A stretch of DNA of 64,000 bases, from contig JALOBK010000001.1 in assembly GCA_023228325.1 (NCBI GenBank), forward strand, positions 905,539-969,538, given 5' to 3'. Shown in pieces: positions 35,732 to 44,839 of the stretch. Under the pieces are notes generated by a model. The model had not been told where the DNA came from. It did no database searches and saw only the letters and a program-made list of their open reading frames with translations. The position numbers and the translations under genes were made by a program. This DNA comes from a bacterium (GTDB taxonomy: Bacteria > Auribacterota > UBA6266). The number at the start of each line of letters is the position of its first letter. The stretch's first letter is position 1.

Positions 35732-35756
35732 AGCAAGTAATAAAAGTTAGAGCAGT

Positions 35757-37136
35757 ATGTATAAAAGCGATACAATTGCGGCAATTTCAACTCCGCCCGG
35801 AGAAGGGGCAATAGGGATAATAAGATTAAGCGGTCCCGATGCCGGCAAGATTGTATCCGGGATATTCAAACCTCTCAATCCAAAAAGCTGGAAAAAAGCA
35901 ACCTCTTACACCCTTCATTTAGGCGCCTTATCCTTCCGGTCCCAGGAATTAGATCAGGTAATTGTTTCTATTATGAAAGCTCCGCACACCTATACGGGGG
36001 AAGATGTCATAGAAATAAATTGCCATGGAGGCTGGCTGATATTGAACAGGATACTGGACACTGTGATTGAACTTGGGGCGCGCCTGGCAGAACCTGGTGA
36101 ATTTACCAAAAGAGCTTTTTTAAACGGTAAAATGCAGCTTTCTCAGGCTGAAGCAGTTGTTGATTTGATCCGGGCAAAAACAGAGCAGGCGGCGCAAATT
36201 GCTATCCGACAGCTAAAACCGTCCGGTGTGAAGAAAATTATGGATATCAGGGATAGAATAGTGGATTGCCTGTGCCATATTGAAGCAAATCTTGATTTTT
36301 CCGACCAGAATTTAGCCACGAAACCGGCATCAATGATCTCAGCCAGCCTGGACAACGTGCGGAAAGCGCTTGAAAATACCATTGACAGCGCGAAAAAGGC
36401 AAGAATATTCAGAAACGGTATCCACATAACGATTGTAGGAAAGACAAATGCCGGAAAATCGAGCCTTGCCAATCTTCTGATGGATAATAAAAAAATTATA
36501 GTCACATCCGTACCCGGGACAACAAGAGATGTGATTGAAGAGGTTATAAATATTTGCGGTATACCCGTTGTTATAGCAGATACTGCCGGGATAAGGATTC
36601 ATTCCGGCAAAGTGGAAGAGCTTGGTCAGAAAAAGACGAGAGAGAAGGTTAAAACCACAGATGTTGTCCTTGCGGTTTTTGACCTGGCGAGAAAATTCAG
36701 CCCGGATGACAAAAAAACGATAAGGTATATTAAAAATAAGAAGGGAATAATAGTTTTCAACAAAAGAGATTTAAAACAGAGGCTTGAAACCCCTGATATT
36801 ACAGAAAAACTGCCCGGTTGGCCCGCAGTGGAAATATCCGCGAAAAAACAGCGGAACACAGAAAAAGTAAAACAAACAATATACAAGCTTCTGATGGAAG
36901 ACAGAGATTTTGATATTGACAATGTGTTTATTTCAAATTCCAGGCAAATTAACATACTGGAAAGCGCCTTAACAGCCTTAACCGGCGCGAGTAACGCGCT
37001 TAAAGAAGGAATTCCGGAAGACATTATATCAATCGAGCTGAACGAAGCATTAAAGGCAATAGACCGGCTCACAGGCAGAGAAGCGGACGATTCTGTTCTG
37101 GACAGGATCTTTTCAAAATTTTGTGTCGGGAAATAA
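35757..37136 (+). CDS. mnmE: tRNA modification GTPase MnmE
   Basis: The 459-residue GTPase works with MnmG to modify the wobble uridine of several tRNAs. It has the N-terminal folate-binding part (DTIAAISTPPGEGAIGIIRLSG), the G domain with P-loop GKTNAGKSSL (about 225-234), DTAGIR and NKRD, and the C-terminal FCVGK with the catalytic cysteine. mnmG follows 253 nt downstream. The jag/khg gene that often separates yidC and mnmE is missing. Confidence 0.95.
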   Translation: MYKSDTIAAISTPPGEGAIGIIRLSGPDAGKIVSGIFKPLNPKSWKKATSYTLHLGALSFRSQELDQVIVSIMKAPHTYTGEDVIEINCHGGWLILNRILDTVIELGARLAEPGEFTKRAFLNGKMQLSQAEAVVDLIRAKTEQAAQIAIRQLKPSGVKKIMDIRDRIVDCLCHIEANLDFSDQNLATKPASMISASLDNVRKALENTIDSAKKARIFRNGIHITIVGKTNAGKSSLANLLMDNKKIIVTSVPGTTRDVIEEVINICGIPVVIADTAGIRIHSGKVEELGQKKTREKVKTTDVVLAVFDLARKFSPDDKKTIRYIKNKKGIIVFNKRDLKQRLETPDITEKLPGWPAVEISAKKQRNTEKVKQTIYKLLMEDRDFDIDNVFISNSRQINILESALTALTGASNALKEGIPEDIISIELNEALKAIDRLTGREADDSVLDRIFSKFCVGK

Positions 37137-37389
37137 TCATTCTTTCTCGCAAAAAAGCCAAACTATTATAGTGAAAGTCGTCAAAATATTATAAAATATG
37201 CCTCTATTTTATAAAAAAAGAGCAAGTTTTGGCGAAAAATCCGGGGGTTTGATATAATTTTGTAAACGGATGATATATTTATAGGACAGCGTAATTATAG
37301 ATAAAAAATCTGAAAATAGCTATAAAATACGCAAAACATAGCATATTTTTATGAAAACATAGGCATAATCATTATAATATGAGTTAAAA
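37137..37389. other. AT-rich mnmE-mnmG gap
   Basis: The 253-nt gap has no supportable gene. It is very AT-rich and repeats words such as ATAAAATATGC and ATAAAATACGC with a nearby reverse-like GCATATTTTTAT (37341-37352). This may hold the mnmG promoter or a protein-binding site. I see no clear terminator after mnmE. Confidence 0.3.
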
Positions 37390-39198
37390 ATGGAAAAAAC
37401 ATTGAAATATGATGTAATTGTAATAGGCGGCGGTCATGCGGGCTGCGAAGCCGCGAATATTATCGCGCAAATGGGAAAAACGGCGGCATTACTTACGATG
37501 TCAGTCAAAAACCTTGCGAAAATGTCGTGCAACCCTGCAATCGGAGGTCTTGCAAAAGGGCATTTGGTGAGGGAAATAGACAGTTTAGGCGGCATAATGG
37601 GTATAATTACGGATAAAAGCGCCATACATTATAAAATGCTTAACAGGAAAAAAGGCCCCTCCGTATGGTCTCCCAGGGCGCAGATAGATAAGCAGAAATA
37701 TTCATATATAATGGAGAAAACGCTTTCAGATAACAAAAGAATAAGTTTGACGGAAGCCGTTGCAGAGGAACTGATAATAGAAGACGGAAGCGTTAAGGGT
37801 GTGAGAACCGCAAAAGGCGATGTTTACCTTGCGGGCGCTGTAATTGTGGCAACAGGCACTTTTTTGAACGGGATGATTCACATTGGAGACAAATCATTTC
37901 CCGGCGGCAGGGCGGGAGAAGAAACATCCACCGGCTTATCAGAAAGTTTAAAGAAAGCCGGGCTTGAATTAGGAAGGCTAAAAACAGGAACACCTCCGCG
38001 CGTCAAAAAAGACACCATCGATTACAGCAGATGCCTTGTCGAGCCGAGCGAAGTCCCCCAGGGTTTTTCTTTCAGAGTTCCATTTCTAACATATTCTACC
38101 ATAGATTGTTATATAACAAAGACCACAGCTGATACAAAAAAAATACTTACGCAAAACATAAAAAAAACGGCTATGTACTCCGGGAAAATAACAGGCAGGG
38201 GAGTAAGATATTGTCCGTCCATAGAAGATAAATTTACTAAATTCCCGGATAAGGAATCGCACCAGGTATTCATCGAGCCCGAGGGATTAAGCACAGATGA
38301 AGTTTATCTGAATGGCCTTTCGACAAGCCTGCCGGAAATTTTACAGCTCGATATGGTCCATTCAATCCCGGGATTAGAGAAGGCTGTGATAATTCGTCCT
38401 GCATATGCCATAGAATATGATTTTATATATCCTACTCAGCTTTGCGCCACGCTTGAAGTGAAGAAAATCAGAAATTTATTCCTTGCCGGACAGATAAACG
38501 GGACTTCCGGCTATGAAGAAGCCGCGGCGCAAGGTTTGATTGCGGGAATAAATGCTGTATTGAACATCGAACACAGGGATCCTTTTATCCTGAAGCGTTC
38601 CGATGCATATATAGGAGTGTTGATAGATGATCTTGTAACTAAGGGCACAGAAGAACCTTACAGGATGTTTACTTCCAGAGCCGAATACAGGTTGATTTTA
38701 CGCCAGGATAACGCCGATCTACGGCTGATGGAATATGGATACAAGGCAGGCACAATAACAGATAAAGAAATATCCTTATTAAGGAGAAAAAGGGAAAGGA
38801 TTGAAGAAGAAAAAGCCGGAATTAAAAGAAATAAAAAACTTTTGGCAAACATTAAAAGCGGAAAGGATTATTTTGAAATACTGCGGGAGGGGAAACCTGA
38901 GGCTGCGCATAATATTACAGAACCCATTCTCTCTCAGGTAATTATAGATTTAAAATACGAAGGCTATATTGAAAAACAATTAAAGCAGATAGAAATGTTT
39001 AAAAAAATGGAAGATTTTAAAATACCCGCGGATTTTAATTACAGAAAGATTGCCGCCCTAAAAAAGGAAAGCATAGAAAAGCTTTCCGCAATTATGCCTG
39101 CGACATTAGGCCAGGCATCAAGAATATCAGGGGTGAGCCCCGCGGATATCTCCATTATTATGATACACTTAAGGAAAGAAGGAACCGCTAAATATTAG
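37390..39198 (+). CDS. mnmG: tRNA uridine-5-carboxymethylaminomethyl modification enzyme MnmG
   Basis: The 602-residue FAD enzyme pairs with MnmE in wobble-uridine modification (cmnm5U/mnm5U). The FAD-binding VIVIGGGHAGCEAA lies at residues 10-23, followed by the family strings CNPAIGGLAKGHLVREID, GPSVWSPRAQIDK, VIVATGTFLNG, and FLAGQINGTSGYEEAAAQG near 360-380. The C-terminus forms the tRNA-contact helical domain. The YhcC-like gene follows 15 nt downstream. Confidence 0.95.
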   Translation: MEKTLKYDVIVIGGGHAGCEAANIIAQMGKTAALLTMSVKNLAKMSCNPAIGGLAKGHLVREIDSLGGIMGIITDKSAIHYKMLNRKKGPSVWSPRAQIDKQKYSYIMEKTLSDNKRISLTEAVAEELIIEDGSVKGVRTAKGDVYLAGAVIVATGTFLNGMIHIGDKSFPGGRAGEETSTGLSESLKKAGLELGRLKTGTPPRVKKDTIDYSRCLVEPSEVPQGFSFRVPFLTYSTIDCYITKTTADTKKILTQNIKKTAMYSGKITGRGVRYCPSIEDKFTKFPDKESHQVFIEPEGLSTDEVYLNGLSTSLPEILQLDMVHSIPGLEKAVIIRPAYAIEYDFIYPTQLCATLEVKKIRNLFLAGQINGTSGYEEAAAQGLIAGINAVLNIEHRDPFILKRSDAYIGVLIDDLVTKGTEEPYRMFTSRAEYRLILRQDNADLRLMEYGYKAGTITDKEISLLRRKRERIEEEKAGIKRNKKLLANIKSGKDYFEILREGKPEAAHNITEPILSQVIIDLKYEGYIEKQLKQIEMFKKMEDFKIPADFNYRKIAALKKESIEKLSAIMPATLGQASRISGVSPADISIIMIHLRKEGTAKY

Positions 39199-39213
39199 AA
39201 CAGGCAAACAACA

Positions 39214-40146
39214 ATGAGCGAAAGATACTATTCACTTAACACATATTTTAAAGGCCTTTATGGGAAAAAGGTCAGAAAAATATGTGTAGATGCCGGTTTT
39301 ACCTGCCCGAACAGGGATGGCAAGTTATCGCAAAAAGGATGTATCTTTTGCGACGAGAAAGGATCAGGGGCTGACGATATTTCCAGGAAACTCCCCGTAT
39401 GGGAACAGGTCAACAAATACATTGAATCAAAAGCAAAGGATAATGAGTATTATCTCGTTTATTTCCAACCCTTTACAAATACGTATGCCGGTATAAAAAT
39501 ACTAGACACAATCTATAAAAGCGTATTTTTGGACAAAAGGATCATAGGCATTTCTATTGGAACCCGCCCGGATTGCCTGGACGAAGAGAAGATTATGCTT
39601 ATAGCAGAAATATCCGGCGGGAAAGAAGTGTGGCTTGAATTAGGCCTGCAGAGTTCAAACGATGCGACATTGAAAAGAATAAACAGGGGACACAGCAGGA
39701 AAGATTTTGAAAAAGCTGTGATAGCCTCGGATAAAGCAGGGATTAAAGTTTGCGCGCACATAATATTAGGCCTGCCCGGAGAAAGTCCGGAAGATTATGC
39801 CAATACAGCGGACTTTATATCATCATTGCCCGTTAAAGGAGTGAAAATACACCATTTATATATAGCGAAGAATACAGAACTCGAAAAATTGTATGCCGGG
39901 GAAGAAATAAGCCTGATAACCAAAGATGCGTATATTAAGGAGGCCGCAAATTTTTTAGAAAGAATAAGACCGGATATCATAATCCACAGGCTAATGGGTG
40001 ATTGCAGGAAAGAAAGGCTGATTGCCCCCGACTGGACACTGCAGAAATCGGAAATAGTCCGGAATATTAACAGAGAACTGGCCTGCCGGCATTCATGGCA
40101 AGGGAAAAGAGCGCGCCGGATAATTGTTCCACGTGGAACAATCTGA
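39214..40146 (+). CDS. YhcC-type radical SAM protein (TIGR01212 family)
   Basis: The 310-residue protein has the radical SAM cluster spaced as in YhcC: CVDAGFTCPNRDGKL and GCIFC, with a GTRPDCLDE strand and the HIILGLPGESPEDY segment. The reaction is not established for the family as far as I know. It follows mnmG by 15 nt and precedes parA. Its last codons (encoding VPRGT) are written inside a perfect parS palindrome, so the 3' end of the gene is also a segregation site. Confidence 0.85.
   Translation: MSERYYSLNTYFKGLYGKKVRKICVDAGFTCPNRDGKLSQKGCIFCDEKGSGADDISRKLPVWEQVNKYIESKAKDNEYYLVYFQPFTNTYAGIKILDTIYKSVFLDKRIIGISIGTRPDCLDEEKIMLIAEISGGKEVWLELGLQSSNDATLKRINRGHSRKDFEKAVIASDKAGIKVCAHIILGLPGESPEDYANTADFISSLPVKGVKIHHLYIAKNTELEKLYAGEEISLITKDAYIKEAANFLERIRPDIIIHRLMGDCRKERLIAPDWTLQKSEIVRNINRELACRHSWQGKRARRIIVPRGTI
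40125..40140. promoter_or_regulatory. parS: parS site 1, inside the 3' end of the radical SAM gene
   Basis: TGTTCCACGTGGAACA is a perfect 16-bp palindrome. It differs by one symmetrical base pair from the widespread parS consensus TGTTTCACGTGAAACA. It lies 116 nt upstream of parA, within coding sequence. Confidence 0.85.
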
Positions 40147-40206
40147 TCATTTTCCCGAACGAAATCACTTTTCTGTTGATATGCATTTTTAATTGTGATA
40201 TTTTTT

Positions 40207-40222
40207 TGTTCTACGTAGAACA
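40207..40222. promoter_or_regulatory. parS: parS site 2, upstream of parA
   Basis: TGTTCTACGTAGAACA is a second perfect 16-bp palindrome, differing from site 1 by one symmetrical pair. It lies 34 nt before the parA start in a T-rich stretch. ParB binding here could both nucleate partition complexes and regulate parAB. Confidence 0.8.
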
Positions 40223-40255
40223 TTTTATTTTTCACATATTGAAAAGGACAGATTT

Positions 40256-41050
40256 ATGGGTAAAATAATCACTGTCGTCAATCAAAAGGGCGGCGTGGGC
40301 AAAACAACTACCGCGGTAAACCTGAGCGCGTGTCTCGGCAAGTCCGGGCAAAAAGTTCTTCTGGTTGATTTAGATCCTCAAAGCAATGCGACAAGCGGTG
40401 TCGGTATAGATAAATCTCAGGTAAATGAAGGAATTTATAAGGCTATAATAGGACACAGACCCCTGGTGGGCGTTATAATGCACACGGAATTTGAAAATCT
40501 CGATGTTATTCCGTCGACCCCTGATCTTGCCGGAGCGGAAGTGGAACTTCTTGAGCTGGATAACAGGCATTATCAGCTTAAGAGCGAATTAGTTCCCCTG
40601 AAAAACAATTACAATTATATTATTATTGATTGTCCTCCTTCTCTGGGGCAGCTCACAATGAATGCCTTATGCGCCGCAGATTCGGTTCTTATACCGATAC
40701 AGTGTGATTATTATGCGCTGGAGGGACTTATTCAATTAATGAAAACAGTTGAGCTGGTTCAAAAACAAATGAATACAAACCTGGAAGTCGAAGGTCTTGT
40801 TATGACAATGGGCGATCTTCGCACAAACCTGGCAAAACAGGTAGTTGACGAAGTGAAAAATCACTTTGGGGATAAAGTGTTTAAAACTATAATTTTTAGA
40901 AATATCCGTCTTAGCGAGGCCCCCGGTTTCGGCAAGCCAATTGTTTATTATGATATAACTTCGGCAGGGGCTGAGAATTACTTATCCCTTGCGCAGGAAA
41001 TAGTTACAAAAAACAAGGAGGCTGAACTTGGCCAAGAAAGCGTTGGGTAA
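40256..41050 (+). CDS. parA: Chromosome-partitioning ATPase ParA (Soj)
   Basis: The 264-residue Walker-type ATPase has the deviant P-loop NQKGGVGKTTTAVNLSA (residues 8-24), LLVDLDPQSNATSG and IIIDCPPSLGQLT. The length and absence of an N-terminal DNA-binding domain identify the chromosomal Soj type. It moves the ParB-bound origin using ATP. parB overlaps its end, and two parS sites sit immediately upstream. Confidence 0.95.
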   Translation: MGKIITVVNQKGGVGKTTTAVNLSACLGKSGQKVLLVDLDPQSNATSGVGIDKSQVNEGIYKAIIGHRPLVGVIMHTEFENLDVIPSTPDLAGAEVELLELDNRHYQLKSELVPLKNNYNYIIIDCPPSLGQLTMNALCAADSVLIPIQCDYYALEGLIQLMKTVELVQKQMNTNLEVEGLVMTMGDLRTNLAKQVVDEVKNHFGDKVFKTIIFRNIRLSEAPGFGKPIVYYDITSAGAENYLSLAQEIVTKNKEAELGQESVG

Positions 41051-41876
41051 AGGACTGGGAGCAATAATTCAACACCCTGTAGAAACCTCGGAACAGGTTG
41101 TGCATATCCCTGTGGAAAAAATCAAAGCAAATGTGTATCAGCCGAGAAGAAAATTTGACCAGAAAAGATTTACAGAGCTTGTGGATTCCATAAAGGAAAA
41201 GGGGATTCTCAATCCTGTAACCGTGAGAAAAGCCGGAGACGGATATGAGTTGATAGCGGGCGAGCGAAGATACCGGGCGGCGAAACAGCTCAATATGGAT
41301 AAAATATTTGCTATCGTGAAAACCGCAAACAATGAAGAATCCCTTGAGCTGGCATTGATAGAAAACCTGCAAAGGGAGGATTTAAATCCCATAGAGGAAG
41401 CCGAAGGGTACAAGAAACTTATGGATAGCTTTGGATTAACGCAAGACCTTGTGGCACAAAAGGTTGGGAAAAACAGAGCTACTGTGGCAAATATTTTAAG
41501 ATTACTTTCTCTGCCTGTTAAATTGAGAAAATATATTGAAGAGGGGGAATTGTCGCCGGGCCACGCAAAGGTGATTTTGGGTATCAAAAATCCGCAGAGG
41601 CAGATTGAAACGGGAGAAAAAGCGGTTAAAGAAGGCATGTCTGTCAGGCAACTGGAAGAATTCATCAGTGAAAAGTCTCAGGCGCCGGGTGTTGCGAAGG
41701 GAAAGATATCGAAAGAAACTCCATCTCATATAAAACATCTGGAGGACAGGCTTCGGGAAACATTAAAGACAAAAGTGAAAATTAAAGACAGGAAAAATAA
41801 AGGCAGAATAGAAATCGAATATTATTCCCTTGATGAACTTGACAGAATACTTGAATTTTTTGATGTTGGAAAGTAA
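41028..41876 (+). CDS. parB: Chromosome-partitioning protein ParB (Spo0J)
   Basis: The 282-residue protein has the CTPase/N-terminal domain with LIAGERRYRAAKQL (about 75-88) and ENLQREDLNPIEEAEGY. A helix-turn-helix follows (DLVAQKVGKNRATVANILRL), then a short C-terminal dimer domain. It begins with TTG inside the parA gene (23-nt overlap), directly after a strong AAGGAGG site, and the conserved KKALGKGLGAII follows. It binds the parS palindromes upstream of parA. Confidence 0.95.
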   Translation: MAKKALGKGLGAIIQHPVETSEQVVHIPVEKIKANVYQPRRKFDQKRFTELVDSIKEKGILNPVTVRKAGDGYELIAGERRYRAAKQLNMDKIFAIVKTANNEESLELALIENLQREDLNPIEEAEGYKKLMDSFGLTQDLVAQKVGKNRATVANILRLLSLPVKLRKYIEEGELSPGHAKVILGIKNPQRQIETGEKAVKEGMSVRQLEEFISEKSQAPGVAKGKISKETPSHIKHLEDRLRETLKTKVKIKDRKNKGRIEIEYYSLDELDRILEFFDVGK

Positions 41877-41921
41877 TATAGATGTTTCATTCCGGTAGGT
41901 ATATAAACAGGAGTACCCGTT

Positions 41922-42542
41922 ATGACAGAAAAACTGCAAAGCCTTTTAGACAAGATTAACCGCGAAGGTATCAAATCCGCGCAGGAAAAAGCCGACAAAA
42001 TCATTTCCGATGCCGAGGGAGAAGCAAAACAGGTGCTGGTTTCGGCTCAGCAGAAAGCCGCGGAAATAAAGGAAAGCGCTGAAAAAGAAGCCGGCCGCAT
42101 CAGCGAAAACGCAAAAAAAGCGATAGACCAGGCATTCCGAAACGTGATGCTCTCCCTGAAAGAGGAGATAATAAACCTTTTCAACAGCGTGCTGAAAGAA
42201 GAAGTATCAAAGGCGATGGACAAGGATGTGATACAGAAAATAATAATAGACGCGGCTTCATCTTTTGTAAAAAGCGGCGGGGAAATATCGAAGGTGCAAA
42301 TCAGCGTGAACGCAAAAGAAGCCAAAGACATAGAAAAAGGACTGATTGAATTATTCAAAAGTAAATTGAAGCAGAAAGCGGAAATAAAACCCGTTAAAAA
42401 CTTAGATGCGGGTTTCACGATAAGTTTTGACGGCGGGCAGTCTCATTTTGATTTTTCGGATGAGAGTATCACCGAATGCCTGTCAGCTTATATAAGCCCG
42501 CAGATAAGAGAGATTATCGGCAGAACCGGAAAGAAAAAATAA
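41922..42542 (+). CDS. atpE: V-type ATP synthase subunit E
   Basis: The 206-residue subunit forms a peripheral stalk. The first 100 residues are an Ala/Glu/Lys-rich coiled coil (AEGEAKQVLVSAQQKAAEIK), and the C-terminal globular half includes LDAGFTISFDGG. It opens a seven-gene operon E-DUF2764-A-B-D-I-K of the kind seen in spirochaetes and chlamydiae. A GGAG site lies before the ATG. Confidence 0.85.
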   Translation: MTEKLQSLLDKINREGIKSAQEKADKIISDAEGEAKQVLVSAQQKAAEIKESAEKEAGRISENAKKAIDQAFRNVMLSLKEEIINLFNSVLKEEVSKAMDKDVIQKIIIDAASSFVKSGGEISKVQISVNAKEAKDIEKGLIELFKSKLKQKAEIKPVKNLDAGFTISFDGGQSHFDFSDESITECLSAYISPQIREIIGRTGKKK

Positions 42543-42557
42543 GCGGGGGAATTTTTT

Positions 42558-43103
42558 GTGAATCGTAATTATTACTATTTATGCGCTTCTTTGCCGATGC
42601 TCTCTTTCGGGACGAAACCTCCGATGTCCAATGACCAATTTTTAGACTACACCGCCCGGCATCTTTCCGGAAAAGACTTTTTTGCGCTTAACAACTCTTC
42701 GCTTACTCCGTCCGAAGAAAGGAAAACAACCCAAAAAGCTCTCGAAACATGGAAACATTTCGAGATATCTTTGAGGAATGAGCTTGTTAATATAAGGGCG
42801 AAGAAATTGGGCAAAGACGGCCATGCTTATTTCCGGGGCGAATATGTTCCCGACCCGTTTATCGCGGCGATGGTAGCAGAAGCCGCGGGAGAAGAGACGC
42901 CGCTTGAAGTCGAAAAAAGGATTGATACGGCGCGATGGGAAAAACTTGAGGAAATAGAAAAACAGCATTTTTTCGATTTGCATTTTCTTATTATCTATTT
43001 TCTGAAAATCCAGATTTTAAATAAATGGGATAATATCAAAGCCGAAAAAGGCAGAAAAATAGCGATAGAGCTTTTACAGCCCCGGAAGGAGCTTAAGGAA
43101 TGA
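42558..43103 (+). CDS. DUF2764 protein of V-type ATPase operons
   Basis: The 181-residue protein begins YYYLCASLPMLSFGTKPPMS, which resembles the N-terminus of DUF2764 proteins encoded in bacterial V-ATPase operons. It starts with GTG after a GGGGGA site and overlaps subunit A by 4 nt (ATGA). The operon lacks a recognisable C subunit, so this protein may fill that place as the link between rotor and ring; this is inference from position. Confidence 0.75.
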   Translation: MNRNYYYLCASLPMLSFGTKPPMSNDQFLDYTARHLSGKDFFALNNSSLTPSEERKTTQKALETWKHFEISLRNELVNIRAKKLGKDGHAYFRGEYVPDPFIAAMVAEAAGEETPLEVEKRIDTARWEKLEEIEKQHFFDLHFLIIYFLKIQILNKWDNIKAEKGRKIAIELLQPRKELKE

Positions 43104-44836
43104 GTGACAGAACAGGGAAAATATCCGGCATAAACGGCAACATGATAGTAACTGAATTTGAAGATTATGTCCTTCAAAACGAAGTCGCGTATGCTGTTAC
43201 GGGAGAAGAGAAATTAAAATCCGAAGTAATAAGAGTGAGAGGCCGGAAAGCGGACCTGCAGGTGTACGAGAATACCGAGGGCTTAAAAGTCGGGGATAGA
43301 GTTGAGTTTTCCGGAGAACTCCTGTCTGTTGAGCTCGGCCCGGGGCTTTTGACGCAGATTTACGACGGGCTTCAAAACCCCCTTCCTCAGGTCGCGGAAA
43401 AATGCGGCTATTTTTTAAAGAGGGGAGTTTATTTAAACGCCCTTTCTTATGAACAGAAATGGGAATTTACTCCCGAAGCGAAGAAAGGCGACAAAGTCAA
43501 AGCCGGGGATTTCCTCGGCTCGGTGCCCGAAGGAATCTTCAAGCACTTCATAATGGCCCCTTTTTCGCTTAGGGACGAGTATGAGATAGTGAAAATGGCC
43601 CCAAAAGGCGGCTATGCGGGAAAAGATACAATTGCGGAACTCAAAGATAAAAAGGGAAATATCGAGAAAGTTTCCATGATTCAGACATGGCCGGTTAAAC
43701 TGCCTATCAAAGCATACAGCGAAAAGTTAAAACCGGCGGATCCTCTTATTACCAAAGTCAGGATTATTGATACACTGGTGCCTGTTGCCAGAGGAGGGAC
43801 TTATTGTATCCCCGGGCCTTTCGGAGCGGGGAAAACGGTTCTCCAGCAGATTACAAGCAGACATGCGGAAGTGGATATAGTGATTATTGCCGCATGCGGC
43901 GAAAGAGCGGGAGAAGTTGTCGAAACCCTGCGTGAATTCCCGGAACTCAAAGACCCGAGAACGGGAAAGTCTTTGATGGAGAGAACTATAATTATATGTA
44001 ATACAAGCTCGATGCCCGTTGCCGCAAGGGAATCAAGTGTTTATACCGCGGTGACGATTGCGGAATATTACCGTCAGATGGGTTTAAATGTCCTTCTGCT
44101 TCCGGATTCCACATCGCGCTGGGCGCAGGCTATGAGAGAAATGTCGGGGAGACTTGAAGAGATCCCCGGGGAAGAAGCGTTCCCCGCTTATCTGGAATCG
44201 CGTATAGCTTCGTTTTATGAGAGAGCAGGGAATGTCCGTCTTAATAACGGCAAGATCGGTTCGGTCACTATCGGCGGGACTGTGAGCCCGGCGGGCGGCA
44301 ATTTTGAAGAGCCCGTGACACAGGCGACGCTGAAAGTTGTGGGCGCGTTTCTCGGTTTATCCCGCGAGAGGTCCGATGCGCGGAAATACCCCGCGATAGA
44401 CCCTCTCGATTCGTGGAGTAAATATAAAAGTGTTGTTAACCGGGAACATGTCGAATACGTAAAATATGTTTTGCGTAAAAGCGCAGAAGTCGAACAGATG
44501 ATGAAAGTCGTAGGCGAAGAAGGCACCGCGATGGAAGATTATACGGAATACCTTAAAGGCGAATTTATCGACGATGTTTATCTGCAGCAAAATGCTTTTG
44601 ATGAAGTTGACGGGGCGACGCCGGCGGAAAGGCAGGAATATGTCTTCGGTGTCCTGCATGAAATTCTGAAATCGGAATTTGATTTCGGCACAAAAGACGA
44701 GGCAAGGCATTTTTTCCACGGGCTGAGACAGGAGTTTAAAAACTGGAATTCAGACCCGTGGGAAAGCGACGCATTTAAAAACCGGGAGAAAACCCTGAAA
44801 GAGAAAGTTAAAAAGCAGATAAAAGATAAGGGATAA
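43100..44836 (+). CDS. atpA: V-type ATP synthase catalytic subunit A
   Basis: The 578-residue catalytic subunit has P-loop GPFGAGKTVLQQ (about 237-248), the non-homologous insert ahead of it, AACGERAGEVVETLREFPEL, and LLPDSTSRWAQAMREMSGRL. The start overlaps the DUF2764 gene. It hydrolyses or makes ATP in the V1 head with subunit B, encoded 3 nt downstream. Confidence 0.95.
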   Translation: MSDRTGKISGINGNMIVTEFEDYVLQNEVAYAVTGEEKLKSEVIRVRGRKADLQVYENTEGLKVGDRVEFSGELLSVELGPGLLTQIYDGLQNPLPQVAEKCGYFLKRGVYLNALSYEQKWEFTPEAKKGDKVKAGDFLGSVPEGIFKHFIMAPFSLRDEYEIVKMAPKGGYAGKDTIAELKDKKGNIEKVSMIQTWPVKLPIKAYSEKLKPADPLITKVRIIDTLVPVARGGTYCIPGPFGAGKTVLQQITSRHAEVDIVIIAACGERAGEVVETLREFPELKDPRTGKSLMERTIIICNTSSMPVAARESSVYTAVTIAEYYRQMGLNVLLLPDSTSRWAQAMREMSGRLEEIPGEEAFPAYLESRIASFYERAGNVRLNNGKIGSVTIGGTVSPAGGNFEEPVTQATLKVVGAFLGLSRERSDARKYPAIDPLDSWSKYKSVVNREHVEYVKYVLRKSAEVEQMMKVVGEEGTAMEDYTEYLKGEFIDDVYLQQNAFDEVDGATPAERQEYVFGVLHEILKSEFDFGTKDEARHFFHGLRQEFKNWNSDPWESDAFKNREKTLKEKVKKQIKDKG

Positions 44837-44839
44837 ATT

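Noticed and set aside
39795..40235. 146-residue minus-strand frame covering the parS sites
   Set aside because: It lies opposite the well-supported radical SAM gene and shows no protein family features.
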